Positions 1 to 9,289 are shown, counted from the first letter of the stretch. The stretch: DNA of 64,000 bases from Tolumonas lignilytica (GCF_000527035.1 NZ_AZUK01000001.1:2120001-2184000), one strand, 5' to 3'. The notes: generated from the letters alone by a model not told the origin. Made by a program: numbers and translations.

Positions 1-32
1 AGATCTGTGACGATGGATTTCATCTTGCTCAT
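1..32 (-). CDS. possible start of a truncated gene downstream of vgrG
   Basis: An ATG on the minus strand (positions 32-30) opens a frame that stays open to the left edge and encodes about ten residues beginning MSKMKS. It lies 138 bases past the vgrG stop and points the same way, where T6SS adaptor, effector or immunity genes often sit. The ribosome-binding site is weak and too little is visible to assign a function. This may be chance. Confidence 0.25.
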   Translation of the reverse strand, partial: MSKMKSIVTD

Positions 33-170
33 ATATGCCACTGATTACGTAAGAAGTGAATTTAAGTAAACCGTACACGTATTTATTAGCCTTTCAGCAT
101 TATTATAGTGTGTCTGCAATCAGCTGTTTTTTCCCCATGCTCTTTCCTGTTCTTATCTTGTGTTTTTTGA

Positions 171-2084
171 TTATTTTTCGCACAGGGTGGTCGGCAGTAA
201 CGTGTCTGCCAGAGATGGTGAGTGAGCGGGCGATGCTGCTCCACCAGAATTAATGCGGATGCTAGGCCCTTGCAGTTGAATGCTGTTGCTGTTAATCAGT
301 AAGGTGCTGCCTCCGGCATCAAAACTCATCGCTGAACCCGCTTCAAGAATCATCATTTGCCCTGCTTTGACATGCAGTTCCTGATCAATTCTCGTCAGCC
401 ATTTATGGTCGATATGCAGGTGTTTGTTCTGCATAACATGCAGCTCCTGATTGCCAGTGATTTCAAACAGCCGGTTTTTATCGACCGTCAGATGTTCTGC
501 ACCGGCAATTTGGCGTTTATCCTCACTACCAATCCACAGATGTTCATGACCACCGATATCAGTGCGGCTGTTACGTTTGACTTTGCGATACCAGTTACGC
601 TGCGCGTGCAGCACAATTTGCTCTTTCCCTTTTTTATCCTCAAAACGAAGCTCATTGAAACCATCACCCCCAGGGCTGGAGCGCGAACGGAAACCACTTT
701 GAGAATGGTTCGCCGGATATGACACCGGAGACGTGTTGGCGACGTTGTAAACACAACCGATCACCTGTGGACGGTCAATATCCTGCTCCTGGAAAGCGAC
801 AATGACTTCCTGCCCAACCCGGGGCAGAAAATATTGGCCATAAGAAGCACCGGCCCAGCCTTGTGCCACACGCAACCAGCAACTGCTTTTTTCATCATCG
901 GTGTCGGCTCTGTCCCAGTGAAATTGGACTTTGATACGGCCATATTCATCGGTATAGATTTCTTGCTGTTCCGGACCTGTCACCAGTGCTGTTTGAAAAC
1001 CAATGACCGAGGGTTTGTCATGTGTTCGAGGGAGAAAAAAAGGGACATCTCTATGATGTAACACCAACTGATTTTGATAGTGACTGTGGCCGTTTGCTAA
1101 CTCCTGCAAGACTTGTGGTTGCTCACCGCTATGCCAGATACTCACCACCAGCCAGTCGGTGTTTAAGTCTGCCAGCGGATGCCCGCTTACAGGTAAGAAA
1201 TCGCCAGGACAGACACTACGGATGTTGCCCGATGCATAGGTACGCTGACGTTCATGTTGTTGCTGATCCAGAAACAGGGTAGCACGCGAGCTTGCTTGCT
1301 GTTGCGAGCCCTGTTGGGTGGCATATTCATACCACTCCGATAAGCAAGGTCGGGTTTGTGCGGTCAGACTGAATGTGGGGCGGGTAAAATCATATTCTCT
1401 GATTTCTACCCCATCAGTTGTTGTCTGAAATTGCCAATCCAGTTGATGGAGTACCGGCTTGTCCGGATTCAGCCCGGTGTCTGGCTGATAACTAACCGGA
1501 TCGGTTTTAGGGCAATTTTCTTTGCCATCCACAAAGACCATGATGTGCTGGGTGGCCGAATGTTCAAAATAATAGAAGAAGCCATGAAACTCACACAGAC
1601 GCTGAATAAAATGCATGTCGGTTTCATTGTATTGCACACAGTAGCTTAACGGAGAAAAGGGTTTATTGAGTTGGAAACGGATAGCGTCAGGATTCAATCC
1701 TGAGGTCTGCCAGACTGCCCGGATAATATCGATGACAGATTGCGTTTGAAAAATACGCTGGTTGGTTCGATATTCCAGCAGTTGTGTTTGTGGTCCGAGA
1801 TGAAACCGGTAGTGTTGATAACGATCGTCCTGTTTGAGATGAGCTGCCCCTAACACCACACCATGGATATAGCGTGGCCCTGCCGGGCTTTGGAGTGTCA
1901 AACAGGCGGTCTGGTGCTGTAAGGCATTGATATCGAGTGATTCTGAATCACTGACGATGTCAATTTCAAATTGATAATTAGAGCCGAGTGCTTCATGACC
2001 GGAAAATCGAGCAACGCCAAGTGTTGCGGAACAACCATCAATCGAAAATAGAAATTGTGCATCATTGGCAGAAAGAAACCACAT
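171..2084 (-). CDS. vgrG: type VI secretion spike protein VgrG (TssI)
   Basis: VgrG trimers form the spike at the tip of the type VI secretion tube and are expelled into target cells, carrying effectors and a PAAR tip. The 637-residue product has the expected order: a gp27-like N-terminal part (about 1-370), a gp5-like OB-fold segment near residue 400 with the conserved YGRIKVQFHWD stretch and the PRVGQEV motif, then a repetitive beta-helix region of short alternating hydrophobic segments to about residue 610. The tail after that is short and Ser/Ala/Pro-rich, so I see no fused effector domain. It follows hcp by 87 bases on the same strand. No other structural T6SS gene is visible, so this is either an auxiliary hcp-vgrG island or the edge of a larger cluster to the left. 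Confidence 0.95.
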   Translation of the reverse strand: MWFLSANDAQFLFSIDGCSATLGVARFSGHEALGSNYQFEIDIVSDSESLDINALQHQTACLTLQSPAGPRYIHGVVLGAAHLKQDDRYQHYRFHLGPQTQLLEYRTNQRIFQTQSVIDIIRAVWQTSGLNPDAIRFQLNKPFSPLSYCVQYNETDMHFIQRLCEFHGFFYYFEHSATQHIMVFVDGKENCPKTDPVSYQPDTGLNPDKPVLHQLDWQFQTTTDGVEIREYDFTRPTFSLTAQTRPCLSEWYEYATQQGSQQQASSRATLFLDQQQHERQRTYASGNIRSVCPGDFLPVSGHPLADLNTDWLVVSIWHSGEQPQVLQELANGHSHYQNQLVLHHRDVPFFLPRTHDKPSVIGFQTALVTGPEQQEIYTDEYGRIKVQFHWDRADTDDEKSSCWLRVAQGWAGASYGQYFLPRVGQEVIVAFQEQDIDRPQVIGCVYNVANTSPVSYPANHSQSGFRSRSSPGGDGFNELRFEDKKGKEQIVLHAQRNWYRKVKRNSRTDIGGHEHLWIGSEDKRQIAGAEHLTVDKNRLFEITGNQELHVMQNKHLHIDHKWLTRIDQELHVKAGQMMILEAGSAMSFDAGGSTLLINSNSIQLQGPSIRINSGGAASPAHSPSLADTLLPTTLCEK

Positions 2085-2171
2085 GCAACCTATCCTCAGT
2101 AAAAAACAAACCGCATTTCAGGTGAGTCAATGCGGCGTTGACAACGGGCGGCGATCCGCCCGTCTGGTTTC

Positions 2172-2690
2172 TTAGGCAGAGACAGGTGAGCGCCAGTCAT
2201 CTGAGCCTGAAGTGCCTGATACTTCGTGAGTCCATTTAATGGCACGATAGGTCATGTAGACATCTTCGAGATGAGTGAAATGCGCCAGAGCCGGATCCTG
2301 ACAATTTGGCATGCGAGCCTGAACATCAACAATGATGGCATCGGTCAGTTCGGTGGTGTAGTAATGCTCCTGAGTACCCGCGGCAGAGGTGCGATACCAT
2401 TTGATTTTCACGCTGGGCAGACGTTCGCCGGAGGTTAATGAGTTATAAATCAACGGTGATGCTTTATCGAATACCTTGGTGATTTTGACCGGTTTATGGA
2501 CGCGCTGACCTGATGGCTGACCTGACTGTGGGTCACGAGGAAGAACCACCTGGTGTTCAAACCCCTGTACTAATACTTCATCTTCGTGTCCTTCCTGATA
2601 GATATTGCCGACAGAAGGTTCGGTGAAGGTACCGGCTGTGATCAGTCCTTGTTTTTCGCCGTTAATGGTCATATACGCGGGAGTTGGCAT
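2172..2690 (-). CDS. hcp: type VI secretion tube protein Hcp (TssD)
   Basis: Hcp hexamers stack into the inner tube of the type VI system and are also secreted. The 172-residue product starting MPTPAYMTINGEKQG is the usual length and keeps the family's QGLITAGTFTEPSVGN and QGFEHQV-type segments. The frame is open upstream to an ATG at 2768, but I choose 2690. AGGAG lies seven bases before this ATG, the protein then matches the family start, and a sigma-54-type promoter at 2748-2762 falls inside the would-be extension. It is probably transcribed with vgrG. Confidence 0.96.
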   Translation of the reverse strand: MPTPAYMTINGEKQGLITAGTFTEPSVGNIYQEGHEDEVLVQGFEHQVVLPRDPQSGQPSGQRVHKPVKITKVFDKASPLIYNSLTSGERLPSVKIKWYRTSAAGTQEHYYTTELTDAIIVDVQARMPNCQDPALAHFTHLEDVYMTYRAIKWTHEVSGTSGSDDWRSPVSA

Positions 2691-2747
2691 GTTAGTGCTC
2701 CTAATATCGTTATAGTGATATGCCGGAATTGGCATGCGACATAGAAG

Positions 2748-2762
2748 GCAGGGAGTGTGCCA
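2748..2762 (-). promoter_or_regulatory. sigma-54-type promoter of hcp
   Basis: On the minus strand the sequence reads TGGCAC-N5-CTGC, with GG and GC dinucleotides at the spacing of a -24/-12 promoter (consensus TGGCAC-N5-TTGC; one mismatch in the -12 box). Transcription would start near 2737, giving a leader of about 47 bases before the hcp ATG. Sigma-54 control of hcp operons through VasH-type activators is known in Vibrio and Aeromonas. Use here is inferred. Confidence 0.65.
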
Positions 2763-2860
2763 ACCCATTTTATTTTTATAACCACATGATATTAAATGGT
2801 TTTTATAATGTCAGTGCTAATATGTTGAGGCTGTGGCTGGAAAAAGACGGCAATGAGTTG

Positions 2861-2879
2861 TTACGCATTTATCGCGTAA
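2861..2879. promoter_or_regulatory. inverted repeat upstream of hcp promoter, candidate enhancer site
   Basis: TTACGC-N7-GCGTAA is a perfect six-base inverted repeat about 100 bases upstream of the hcp sigma-54-type promoter. That is the usual distance for a bacterial enhancer-binding protein. The rest of the 2691-2995 interval is AT-rich and holds no gene that I can see. Confidence 0.35.
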
Positions 2880-2949
2880 TATATTGTTATTAAAGCAGTT
2901 TCGTGGCATGTGCATGATTTCTGGCAGGGTGCAGTAATTTGCACCTGAT

Positions 2950-2982
2950 CAGGGGAAAAATCCGACGGTGATTTTTCCCCTG
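2950..2982 (-). terminator. strong hairpin after the cytochrome b561 gene
   Basis: A perfect 13-base-pair stem (CAGGGGAAAAATC and its complement) encloses a seven-base loop, starting 14 bases past the stop at 2996. No clear U-tract follows on the minus strand, so termination is inferred from stem strength and position. Confidence 0.5.
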
Positions 2983-2995
2983 TCAGTTAATACGG

Positions 2996-3580
2996 TTATT
3001 TCGGTTTTTTCTTGTAACCGCTCAGCATGGCATGCACCAGATTTTCGCGGGTCAAATGGCTGACTACCACTACGGCCGTGATATGGATACCGGCCCCCAG
3101 CATGGTCAGATTGGCAAAAAAGCTGTGTACATCGCCCCAGTTGATGAAGTCGGTGGCAGAGGCCACGGTGGCCTGCCAGCCATCGATCGCGTCACCCAAT
3201 GTTGCCAGCCAGCCTGTGAGACCGGTCAGCAATAGCCCGCTCAACAAGCAGATAATCATAACGGCGCCAGCCGGATTGTGCCCCTCGTAGTAAGGATGTT
3301 CTCCCCGCAGCATGGCACGCATGTAATTTTTAAATTCGGTGAGATTAGGGATGAAGTTTTTGAAGCGGGCATTCTTCGTACCAATGATGCCCCACACCAG
3401 ACGCGCTAATACAAAACCGATAATGATATAGCCGGCATAACGATGCAGAGTATTGCCACGCGCAAATGGCATTCCTCGATCAGACAGCACATAGTTACAG
3501 AAAAACAGCGTAACGACTGTCCAGTGGAAGATACGCACAAATATATCCCAAACTTTGACTTTTTCTGATGAAAATTCCAT
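2996..3580 (-). CDS. cytochrome b561 / hydrogenase-type cytochrome b family protein
   Basis: A 194-residue inner-membrane protein of the di-haem cytochrome b561 / Ni,Fe-hydrogenase b-subunit family, which passes electrons between a membrane quinone pool and a partner protein. Four membrane segments can be seen, with histidines placed as haem ligands at about residues 19, 46, 152 and 166 (RIFHW, TLHRYAGY, GDVHSFF, GAGIHIT). The C-terminus is basic and probably cytoplasmic. No hydrogenase, cytochrome c or molybdoenzyme gene is adjacent, so its redox partner is unknown. It is transcribed divergently from the transglutaminase-like gene at 3765. Confidence 0.85.
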   Translation of the reverse strand: MEFSSEKVKVWDIFVRIFHWTVVTLFFCNYVLSDRGMPFARGNTLHRYAGYIIIGFVLARLVWGIIGTKNARFKNFIPNLTEFKNYMRAMLRGEHPYYEGHNPAGAVMIICLLSGLLLTGLTGWLATLGDAIDGWQATVASATDFINWGDVHSFFANLTMLGAGIHITAVVVVSHLTRENLVHAMLSGYKKKPK

Positions 3581-3764
3581 AGATGACTCCGTTACGAACG
3601 AAAGACCAGATGTGTTTATTTAAGCAGATAGTGATTAACTTAACAAAGTTGCATTAAATTAACATTAATTTGGTTCGACTGAATACTTGCTCATAAAATG
3701 AGCATAGTGATGAAAGATTGAGTAGGTTAATATAGCGACAGGCCAGTAGTAATAGGATCGCAAC

Positions 3765-5633
3765 ATGAAATACAAGTTCGGCATTTTTGTGGGTTTGCTT
3801 GTTTGCGGACAAGTGGTACACGCGGAAGAGGACAATACTTCACCACTGTTGAAGATTGTTCATTCACAGGTGAATTATCAGTTAAATGCCGACGGCTCTT
3901 ACACTAAAACAGAAGAGCAAGTTATCCAGCCGCTGACGAAAGAAGGGGTTGAGATGGTTGCGAGCGATAGCCTCGGTTTCAGTAGCAAGCGGGAGCAGTA
4001 CACTGATATCCATGCCTATACCCAAAAAGCCGATGGCCGGAAGCTGATGGTGAGCAATGACAAGATTTTCACGCAGGAAGATCCGGCTGCGCAGGGTGCA
4101 CCCCAATATTCTGATTACAAATATCGCTCTTTTGCCTATCCCGATGTCGAAGTGGGCGATCAGGTGGTGTTGCAATCCAAACTGAAGGTAACGGAAGGCG
4201 CCTTTAAGAACCACTTTACGGAAACGGAGTCGGTGAACCCGTCCGTCGTGGTTGATCTGGCCGAAGTTTCGGTATCTCAGCCTGTTTCTATGCCGGCATT
4301 AAAACTGGATGTTCGCGGTTGGAAAGCGGCGAAAGTGACAGAAGAAAATGGGATGCGCCATTATTACTGGAGTTATCGTCAGCCCCAGGCCAAACAAATT
4401 CACGGCGATGATTACGTTTCTGCCGTTGATTATGCGCCGTTAATTGTCATGAGTTCTTTCGCTGATTGGAAACAACTGGCAGATGCTTACCATTCTGGCG
4501 TTGTGGATAAGGCGTTGCCAACTCCGGCGATTCGTCAACTGGCGGATAAAATTACGGCTGGCCAGACGGATCGCGATGCACAGGCGAAGGCGCTTTACGA
4601 TTGGGTGAGGATGAACATCCGCTACGTGGGGATCTGGTTGGGTAACGGTGGCGTCGTGCCGCACAAAGCGGAAGATATCTTGCAAAACCGTTACGGTGAT
4701 TGCAAAGATAAAGCTACATTACTGCAGGCCTTGTTGGCGGCGAAAGACATTCCGAGTCAGCAGGTGTTAATTAATCTGGGCAATAGTTTTTACCGTGCCA
4801 AAGTGGCTAATTCCGTCAGTTTTAACCATGCCATCTTATATGTGCCTGAGATGAAAACTTATCTGGATGCGACAGCGGAGCTGATCCCATTTGGTTCGCT
4901 GCCTTTTGATGACAGCGGAAAACCGGTGTTACGCGAAGACGGGACATTGGCAACCACTCCACTGACGACTACACAGAATGATGCATTGCAGATCTCTAGC
5001 AATTTTGACCTGAATAGTGCTGGTAAATGGACGGGTGAAACCAAAATCCATGCCTCTGGCGCGTTTAATCTGGCATTACGCGGCATGGTGCTGGGCATTG
5101 ATCCGCATCGTGAAGATCAGTTTGTGAAACAGCATCTGCGTTTCGGTTTGCAACGGGGCAGCGGTATTTTGCATAAAAGTGACCCTTATGCGCCAAATGA
5201 TTCTTATCAAATCAGTTCAGACTACCATCTGAGTAACAATATGCCGATGAAACATTATGGTGCGTTCCCTGTTCCTGCCGGTTTTGCCGCACCGGTGAAT
5301 CTGGTGGACTATCTGTATCTGACCGAGGCACCAATGCGTCAGTTGGAACGTGTTTGTCATCCGGCCTCTGTGATGGAAAAAACAACGATTCATTTGCCCG
5401 ATAATTTGAAGGTGAATTTTTTACCTCAGGATCAGGATATTGTCCGCGGACGTTTCCGTTATATCGCCAAATACACACAGAAGGGTAATCAGATCGAAGT
5501 CGTGCGCCAGACGCAGGACAACGGTAAGGTCAGTGTTTGTACACCGCAGGAAGTAGCGCAGTTACACGAGGTGGCACAGGTGTTGAGTGAAGATCTGAAT
5601 GCACAGATTGGGTATCAGCCAGTCGCCCAATAA
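3765..5633 (+). CDS. exported DUF3857 / transglutaminase-like protein
   Basis: A 622-residue exported protein with a signal peptide ending near VVHA (residue 20). The N-terminal half resembles DUF3857, and a transglutaminase-like core follows at roughly 270-380. The cysteine protease-type triad looks intact: Cys in NRYGDCKDKA, His in SFNHAILYV and Asp in TYLDATAE. The family is common in Proteobacteria and Bacteroidetes but its substrates are largely unknown; peptide or envelope-protein processing is only a guess. The start has an AGGAT element about seven bases upstream. It stands alone and ends at a shared terminator with spuC. Confidence 0.85.
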   Translation: MKYKFGIFVGLLVCGQVVHAEEDNTSPLLKIVHSQVNYQLNADGSYTKTEEQVIQPLTKEGVEMVASDSLGFSSKREQYTDIHAYTQKADGRKLMVSNDKIFTQEDPAAQGAPQYSDYKYRSFAYPDVEVGDQVVLQSKLKVTEGAFKNHFTETESVNPSVVVDLAEVSVSQPVSMPALKLDVRGWKAAKVTEENGMRHYYWSYRQPQAKQIHGDDYVSAVDYAPLIVMSSFADWKQLADAYHSGVVDKALPTPAIRQLADKITAGQTDRDAQAKALYDWVRMNIRYVGIWLGNGGVVPHKAEDILQNRYGDCKDKATLLQALLAAKDIPSQQVLINLGNSFYRAKVANSVSFNHAILYVPEMKTYLDATAELIPFGSLPFDDSGKPVLREDGTLATTPLTTTQNDALQISSNFDLNSAGKWTGETKIHASGAFNLALRGMVLGIDPHREDQFVKQHLRFGLQRGSGILHKSDPYAPNDSYQISSDYHLSNNMPMKHYGAFPVPAGFAAPVNLVDYLYLTEAPMRQLERVCHPASVMEKTTIHLPDNLKVNFLPQDQDIVRGRFRYIAKYTQKGNQIEVVRQTQDNGKVSVCTPQEVAQLHEVAQVLSEDLNAQIGYQPVAQ

Positions 5634-5650
5634 CCGGCAGAGTAAATACG

Positions 5651-5678
5651 AAGAGCCACCACTAGGTGGCTCTTTTGT
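5651..5678. terminator. bidirectional intrinsic terminator
   Basis: AAGAGCCACC-ACTA-GGTGGCTCTT forms a 10-base-pair stem with a four-base loop. Ts follow on the plus strand, and A-rich sequence precedes it, which serves the minus strand. It separates the convergent genes ending at 5633 and 5679. Confidence 0.85.
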
Positions 5679-7082
5679 TTAGCGACGGGCTAATTGCTCT
5701 TGAAACTCGTCAATACAGCGCCGAGCCAGATCCACGAATTCATCAACCTGTTTCCGGGTCATGATGAGTGGCGGGGCTGAGATCATACTGTCGTTGGTGG
5801 CTCGCATGATCAGGTTATTCTTAAAGCAGACATCCCGACATTGCAGTGCCAGTGCATCACCATGGGCGAACCGTTTCCGGCTGGCTTTTTCTTCCACCAG
5901 GGTGACGGCGAAAAAGTAGCCCAAACAACGGACATCATCGACCAAAGGATGATCATCGAACGCGTCATGCCAACGCTGATGGGCATAGGGCATCACGTCA
6001 CTTTTCATTTTTTCAATGATGCGCTCTCTTTGGAGGAGACGGATGTTGGCTGCTGCAACCGCACAAGCAACAGGGTGGCCGGAATAGGTGAAGCCGTGGT
6101 TGAAATCGCCTGCCTCCATCAAGACTTCCGCAATGCTGTCATGGACCAACACGCCGCCAATCGGCATATAACCCGAAGAGAGGCCCTTAGCGATGGTCAT
6201 CAGGTGCGGCTTGATGCCGTAATAATCGCTGCCAAACCATTCACCGGTACGACCAAAACCACAGATCACCTCATCGGCAATCAGCAGGATGCCGTAGTGA
6301 CCACAGATCCGCTGGATCTCCGGCCAATAGGTGGTGGGCGGAATGATGATGCCGCCAGCGCCCTGTACCGGTTCGCCGATAAAAGCGGCGACGTTCTCCA
6401 CTCCAAGTTCGAGGATCTTGTTCTCCAGTGCCCGAGCGGCTTTGATGCCATATTCTTCCGGTGATAGCTCCCCGCCATTTGCGTACCAGTAGGGCTGTTC
6501 TATGTGCGCAATGCCTGGGATCGGCAGGTCGCCCTGTTCATGCATGTAATTCATGCCACTCAGGCTGGCGCCCCCGATGGTGGAGCCATGATAGGCATTG
6601 GTGCGGGAGATGATCACTTTCTTTTTTGGCTGACCCAGACAGGCCCAGTAATGGCGAACCATCCGGATCACGGTGTCATTGCCTTCTGAGCCGGAGTTGG
6701 TATAGAAAATATGGTTAAACCCCTGCGGCGCCACTTTCGTGACCAGTTCAGAAAGTTCCACCACTGGGGGATGCGTGGTTTTGAAGAAGGTGTTGTAAAA
6801 CGGCAATTCCATCATTTGCTGATAGGCTGCATCAGCAAGTTCTTTGCGGCCATAGCCCACATTCACACACCACAGCCCGGACATGGCATCGAAGATTTTA
6901 TGGCCTTCAGAATCATAAAGATAAACACCGTCCCCTTTAGTGATCACCCGGCTACCTTTGGCATTCAGTGAAGCGGCATCAGAAAAAGGATGCAGATGAT
7001 GGGCGGCATCGAGTGCCTGCCAGCGCTGGGTTTCGGGATTGCCATTACGCGGTGTGGTCGAATAAATAAGCGGATTGTTCAT
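5679..7082 (-). CDS. spuC: class III aminotransferase, putrescine/polyamine--pyruvate type (SpuC-like)
   Basis: A 467-residue PLP-dependent class III (omega) aminotransferase. Visible motifs are the NSGSEGNDT phosphate-binding segment, the ADEVICGFGRTG strand with the PLP-ring aspartate (residue 270), and the Schiff-base lysine in IAKGLSSGY (residue 299). SpuC of Pseudomonas transfers the amino group of putrescine to pyruvate. The puuA and puuD genes upstream on the same strand support a polyamine substrate. Because no puuB oxidase is visible, it might also act on gamma-glutamylputrescine; that is inference. The gap to puuA is 26 bases. Confidence 0.88.
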   Translation of the reverse strand: MNNPLIYSTTPRNGNPETQRWQALDAAHHLHPFSDAASLNAKGSRVITKGDGVYLYDSEGHKIFDAMSGLWCVNVGYGRKELADAAYQQMMELPFYNTFFKTTHPPVVELSELVTKVAPQGFNHIFYTNSGSEGNDTVIRMVRHYWACLGQPKKKVIISRTNAYHGSTIGGASLSGMNYMHEQGDLPIPGIAHIEQPYWYANGGELSPEEYGIKAARALENKILELGVENVAAFIGEPVQGAGGIIIPPTTYWPEIQRICGHYGILLIADEVICGFGRTGEWFGSDYYGIKPHLMTIAKGLSSGYMPIGGVLVHDSIAEVLMEAGDFNHGFTYSGHPVACAVAAANIRLLQRERIIEKMKSDVMPYAHQRWHDAFDDHPLVDDVRCLGYFFAVTLVEEKASRKRFAHGDALALQCRDVCFKNNLIMRATNDSMISAPPLIMTRKQVDEFVDLARRCIDEFQEQLARR

Positions 7083-7108
7083 GATGGGCGCTCCGATTCG
7101 GTGTGGGA

Positions 7109-8437
7109 CTAAACGTGTAAGAGCAAATGCTTACGTTCCCATGGGCTGATCACCCGTTTGTATTCAATATATTCGGCTTCTTTTACCGCACAGAAGGCTT
7201 CGACAAACTGCTCGCCTAACACGGCCTTAATCGCTTCACAGCGGCGTAAATTACTCACCGCCTCATCAAGATCGTGGGGAAAGACACTGGGCAGACCATA
7301 CGCATCGGTGGTCAGTGGTTCCGAAGGCGATAATTGCTCTTTGATCCCCAGATAGGCGCAGGCCAGTGTCGCGGCCAGTGCCAGATAGGGGTTGCTGTCG
7401 ACACCGGGTAATCGGTTTTCAATGCGGCGTGCCGCCGGGGTGGAATGAGGGATCCGTATCCCGCAGGAGCGGTTATCATAGCCCCATTGCACATTGATAG
7501 GTGCGGCCCAGTAACGGGTTAAACGCCGGTAGCTATTGACGAACGGGGCGAACAGCGCGATGGCTTGCGGCAGATATTTCTGCATACCGCCGATGGCATG
7601 GTAAAAATGCGCATTGGCCTGGCCGTCGGCATTAGAAAACACATTCTCGCCGGTAGCTTTATTCTTGATGCTCATATGAATGTGCATTGCGGAACCGGGT
7701 TCATTTTCCATCGGTTTTGCCATGAAGGTGGCATACATGTTTCTGCGGATCGCGGCTTCACGCACGGTACGCTTAAACAGAAAGACCTGATCGGCGAGCT
7801 CCAGTGGTTCCCCATGCAGAAAGTTGATTTCCATCTGACAGGCCCCAATCTCGTGGATCAGCGTATCGATCTGTAGATTCTGGATGTCGCAGTAGTCATA
7901 GACGTCTTCGAACAGATCGTCGTATTCGTTGACGGCATCAATCGAGTAGGCTTTTCGCCCCGTTTCCGGGCGACCAGTTCGACCCACTGGCGGCTGTAAG
8001 GGCAGATCGGGGTCCCGGTTGACGGCCACCAGATAAAACTCCATTTCCGGGGCTACCACCGGTTCCCATCCCATTTCATCATAAAGTGCCAATACACGCT
8101 TTAAGACATAACGCGGTGCAATCTCTACGGGGGATCCATCAAAATGGAAGCAGTCATGGATCAACTGGGCGACCGGATCTTTCGCCCACGGCACCAGTCG
8201 CAGGCTGTTGGGATCGGGCAACAGGATCATGTCAGGATCGGTATTCGGAATGATGTTATCGGCATACTCTCCGGTGACGGTCTGGGCCAGCACCACCTGC
8301 GGCAGCCGCATGCCTTCTTCTTCACTGAATTTCTCCTTCGGGATAATTTTCCCGCGGGCAATGCCCGTGAAATCCGGGGTAATACACTCCACTTCGGTAA
8401 TGCGGTGTTCACGCATCCAGTCACTGATGATACTCAT
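7109..8437 (-). CDS. puuA: gamma-glutamylputrescine synthetase
   Basis: A 442-residue glutamine-synthetase-fold ligase that joins glutamate to putrescine using ATP, the first step of the gamma-glutamylated putrescine pathway. The N-terminus (WMREHRITEVECITPDFTGIARGK) is typical of the PuuA/PauA/GlnT branch rather than GlnA. The catalytic domain keeps APEMEFYL, EIGACQMEINF and GSAMHIHMS metal- and substrate-binding segments and the NRSCGIRIP ATP-binding segment. Its start overlaps the puuD stop by four bases (ATGA type), indicating translational coupling. In the context of spuC and puuD I am confident of polyamine use, though the exact amine is inferred. Confidence 0.92.
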   Translation of the reverse strand: MSIISDWMREHRITEVECITPDFTGIARGKIIPKEKFSEEEGMRLPQVVLAQTVTGEYADNIIPNTDPDMILLPDPNSLRLVPWAKDPVAQLIHDCFHFDGSPVEIAPRYVLKRVLALYDEMGWEPVVAPEMEFYLVAVNRDPDLPLQPPVGRTGRPETGRKAYSIDAVNEYDDLFEDVYDYCDIQNLQIDTLIHEIGACQMEINFLHGEPLELADQVFLFKRTVREAAIRRNMYATFMAKPMENEPGSAMHIHMSIKNKATGENVFSNADGQANAHFYHAIGGMQKYLPQAIALFAPFVNSYRRLTRYWAAPINVQWGYDNRSCGIRIPHSTPAARRIENRLPGVDSNPYLALAATLACAYLGIKEQLSPSEPLTTDAYGLPSVFPHDLDEAVSNLRRCEAIKAVLGEQFVEAFCAVKEAEYIEYKRVISPWERKHLLLHV

Positions 8438-9204
8438 AGTTCATCCTCCAGTCCGTTGCGATGCGCATGACGTTCGCGACAGGCGTTGCCGAATGCCTGA
8501 AAGATAGCACGCGACAGCGCACTCTCCTGATGACGCCATTCAGGGTGCCACTGCACGGCCAAACTGAATCCGGGCGTATCGCGGACACTAAAGGCTTCGA
8601 CTAAACCGTCGGGTGCCACCGCTTCCACTTTCAGGTTGGGGGCCAGGGTTTTAATGCCCTGATGATGCAAGGAATTGACAGCAGCTTCGTGTAGGCCGCT
8701 CCATTGGGTCAGCAGCCCGTTATCACTGAAACGGACAACATGAGCCAGCCGGGTGTATTTTTCATCGGCACTATGGCCGATATCGCGGTGATCCAACATG
8801 CCCGGTTCATCATGGACTTTTTGATACAGCGAGCCGCCGAAGGCGACATTCATTTCCTGAAAACCACGGCAGATGCCCAAAACCGGCACGCCCTGCGCCA
8901 CCGCCGCCCGGATCAACGGCAAGGTAGTCGCATCCCGGATCGGATCGTTGAAATCATTATCCAGCGGTAAACCGCCATAGTGATGCGGTTCAATATTCGA
9001 TGGACTGCCGGTAAACAACAGGCCGTCCAGCGCTAAGAGTAATTGTGAAACGGGCAGACGCTCTTGCAGTGCCGGGATCAACAGCGGAAAACCGCCGGCA
9101 CCGACCCGGACGGCATCTACATACTGATCACTTGCCAGATGGAAATAGCGTTCATCTTTGATCTGCCAATGACAGCAGATCACGCCAATCATAGGTAATG
9201 CCAT
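8434..9204 (-). CDS. puuD: gamma-glutamyl-gamma-aminobutyrate hydrolase
   Basis: A 256-residue class I glutamine-amidotransferase-like (peptidase C26) hydrolase that releases GABA and glutamate from gamma-glutamyl-GABA. The nucleophile Cys112 sits in VLGICRGFQE and the catalytic His-Glu pair in VQWHPEW near residue 218. It is the first gene of the leftward puuD-puuA-spuC operon. The control region shared with puuC lies immediately upstream. Confidence 0.92.
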   Translation of the reverse strand: MALPMIGVICCHWQIKDERYFHLASDQYVDAVRVGAGGFPLLIPALQERLPVSQLLLALDGLLFTGSPSNIEPHHYGGLPLDNDFNDPIRDATTLPLIRAAVAQGVPVLGICRGFQEMNVAFGGSLYQKVHDEPGMLDHRDIGHSADEKYTRLAHVVRFSDNGLLTQWSGLHEAAVNSLHHQGIKTLAPNLKVEAVAPDGLVEAFSVRDTPGFSLAVQWHPEWRHQESALSRAIFQAFGNACRERHAHRNGLEDEL

Positions 9205-9289
9205 ACGCTTTCTTGTTTGTCTTTAACAGGCAAACACCCTTGTCACTTGCGAGATACACGTCATGTATGAGTTTTAACCGACAACAAAA

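Noticed and set aside
56-253. A 65-codon plus-strand frame with hydrophobic residues near the left edge
   Set aside because: It ends inside vgrG, lacks a ribosome-binding site and its hydrophobicity comes from T-rich DNA.
5841-6464. A 207-codon open frame on the plus strand opposite spuC
   Set aside because: It is antisense to a well-conserved aminotransferase, has no ribosome-binding site and no family resemblance.
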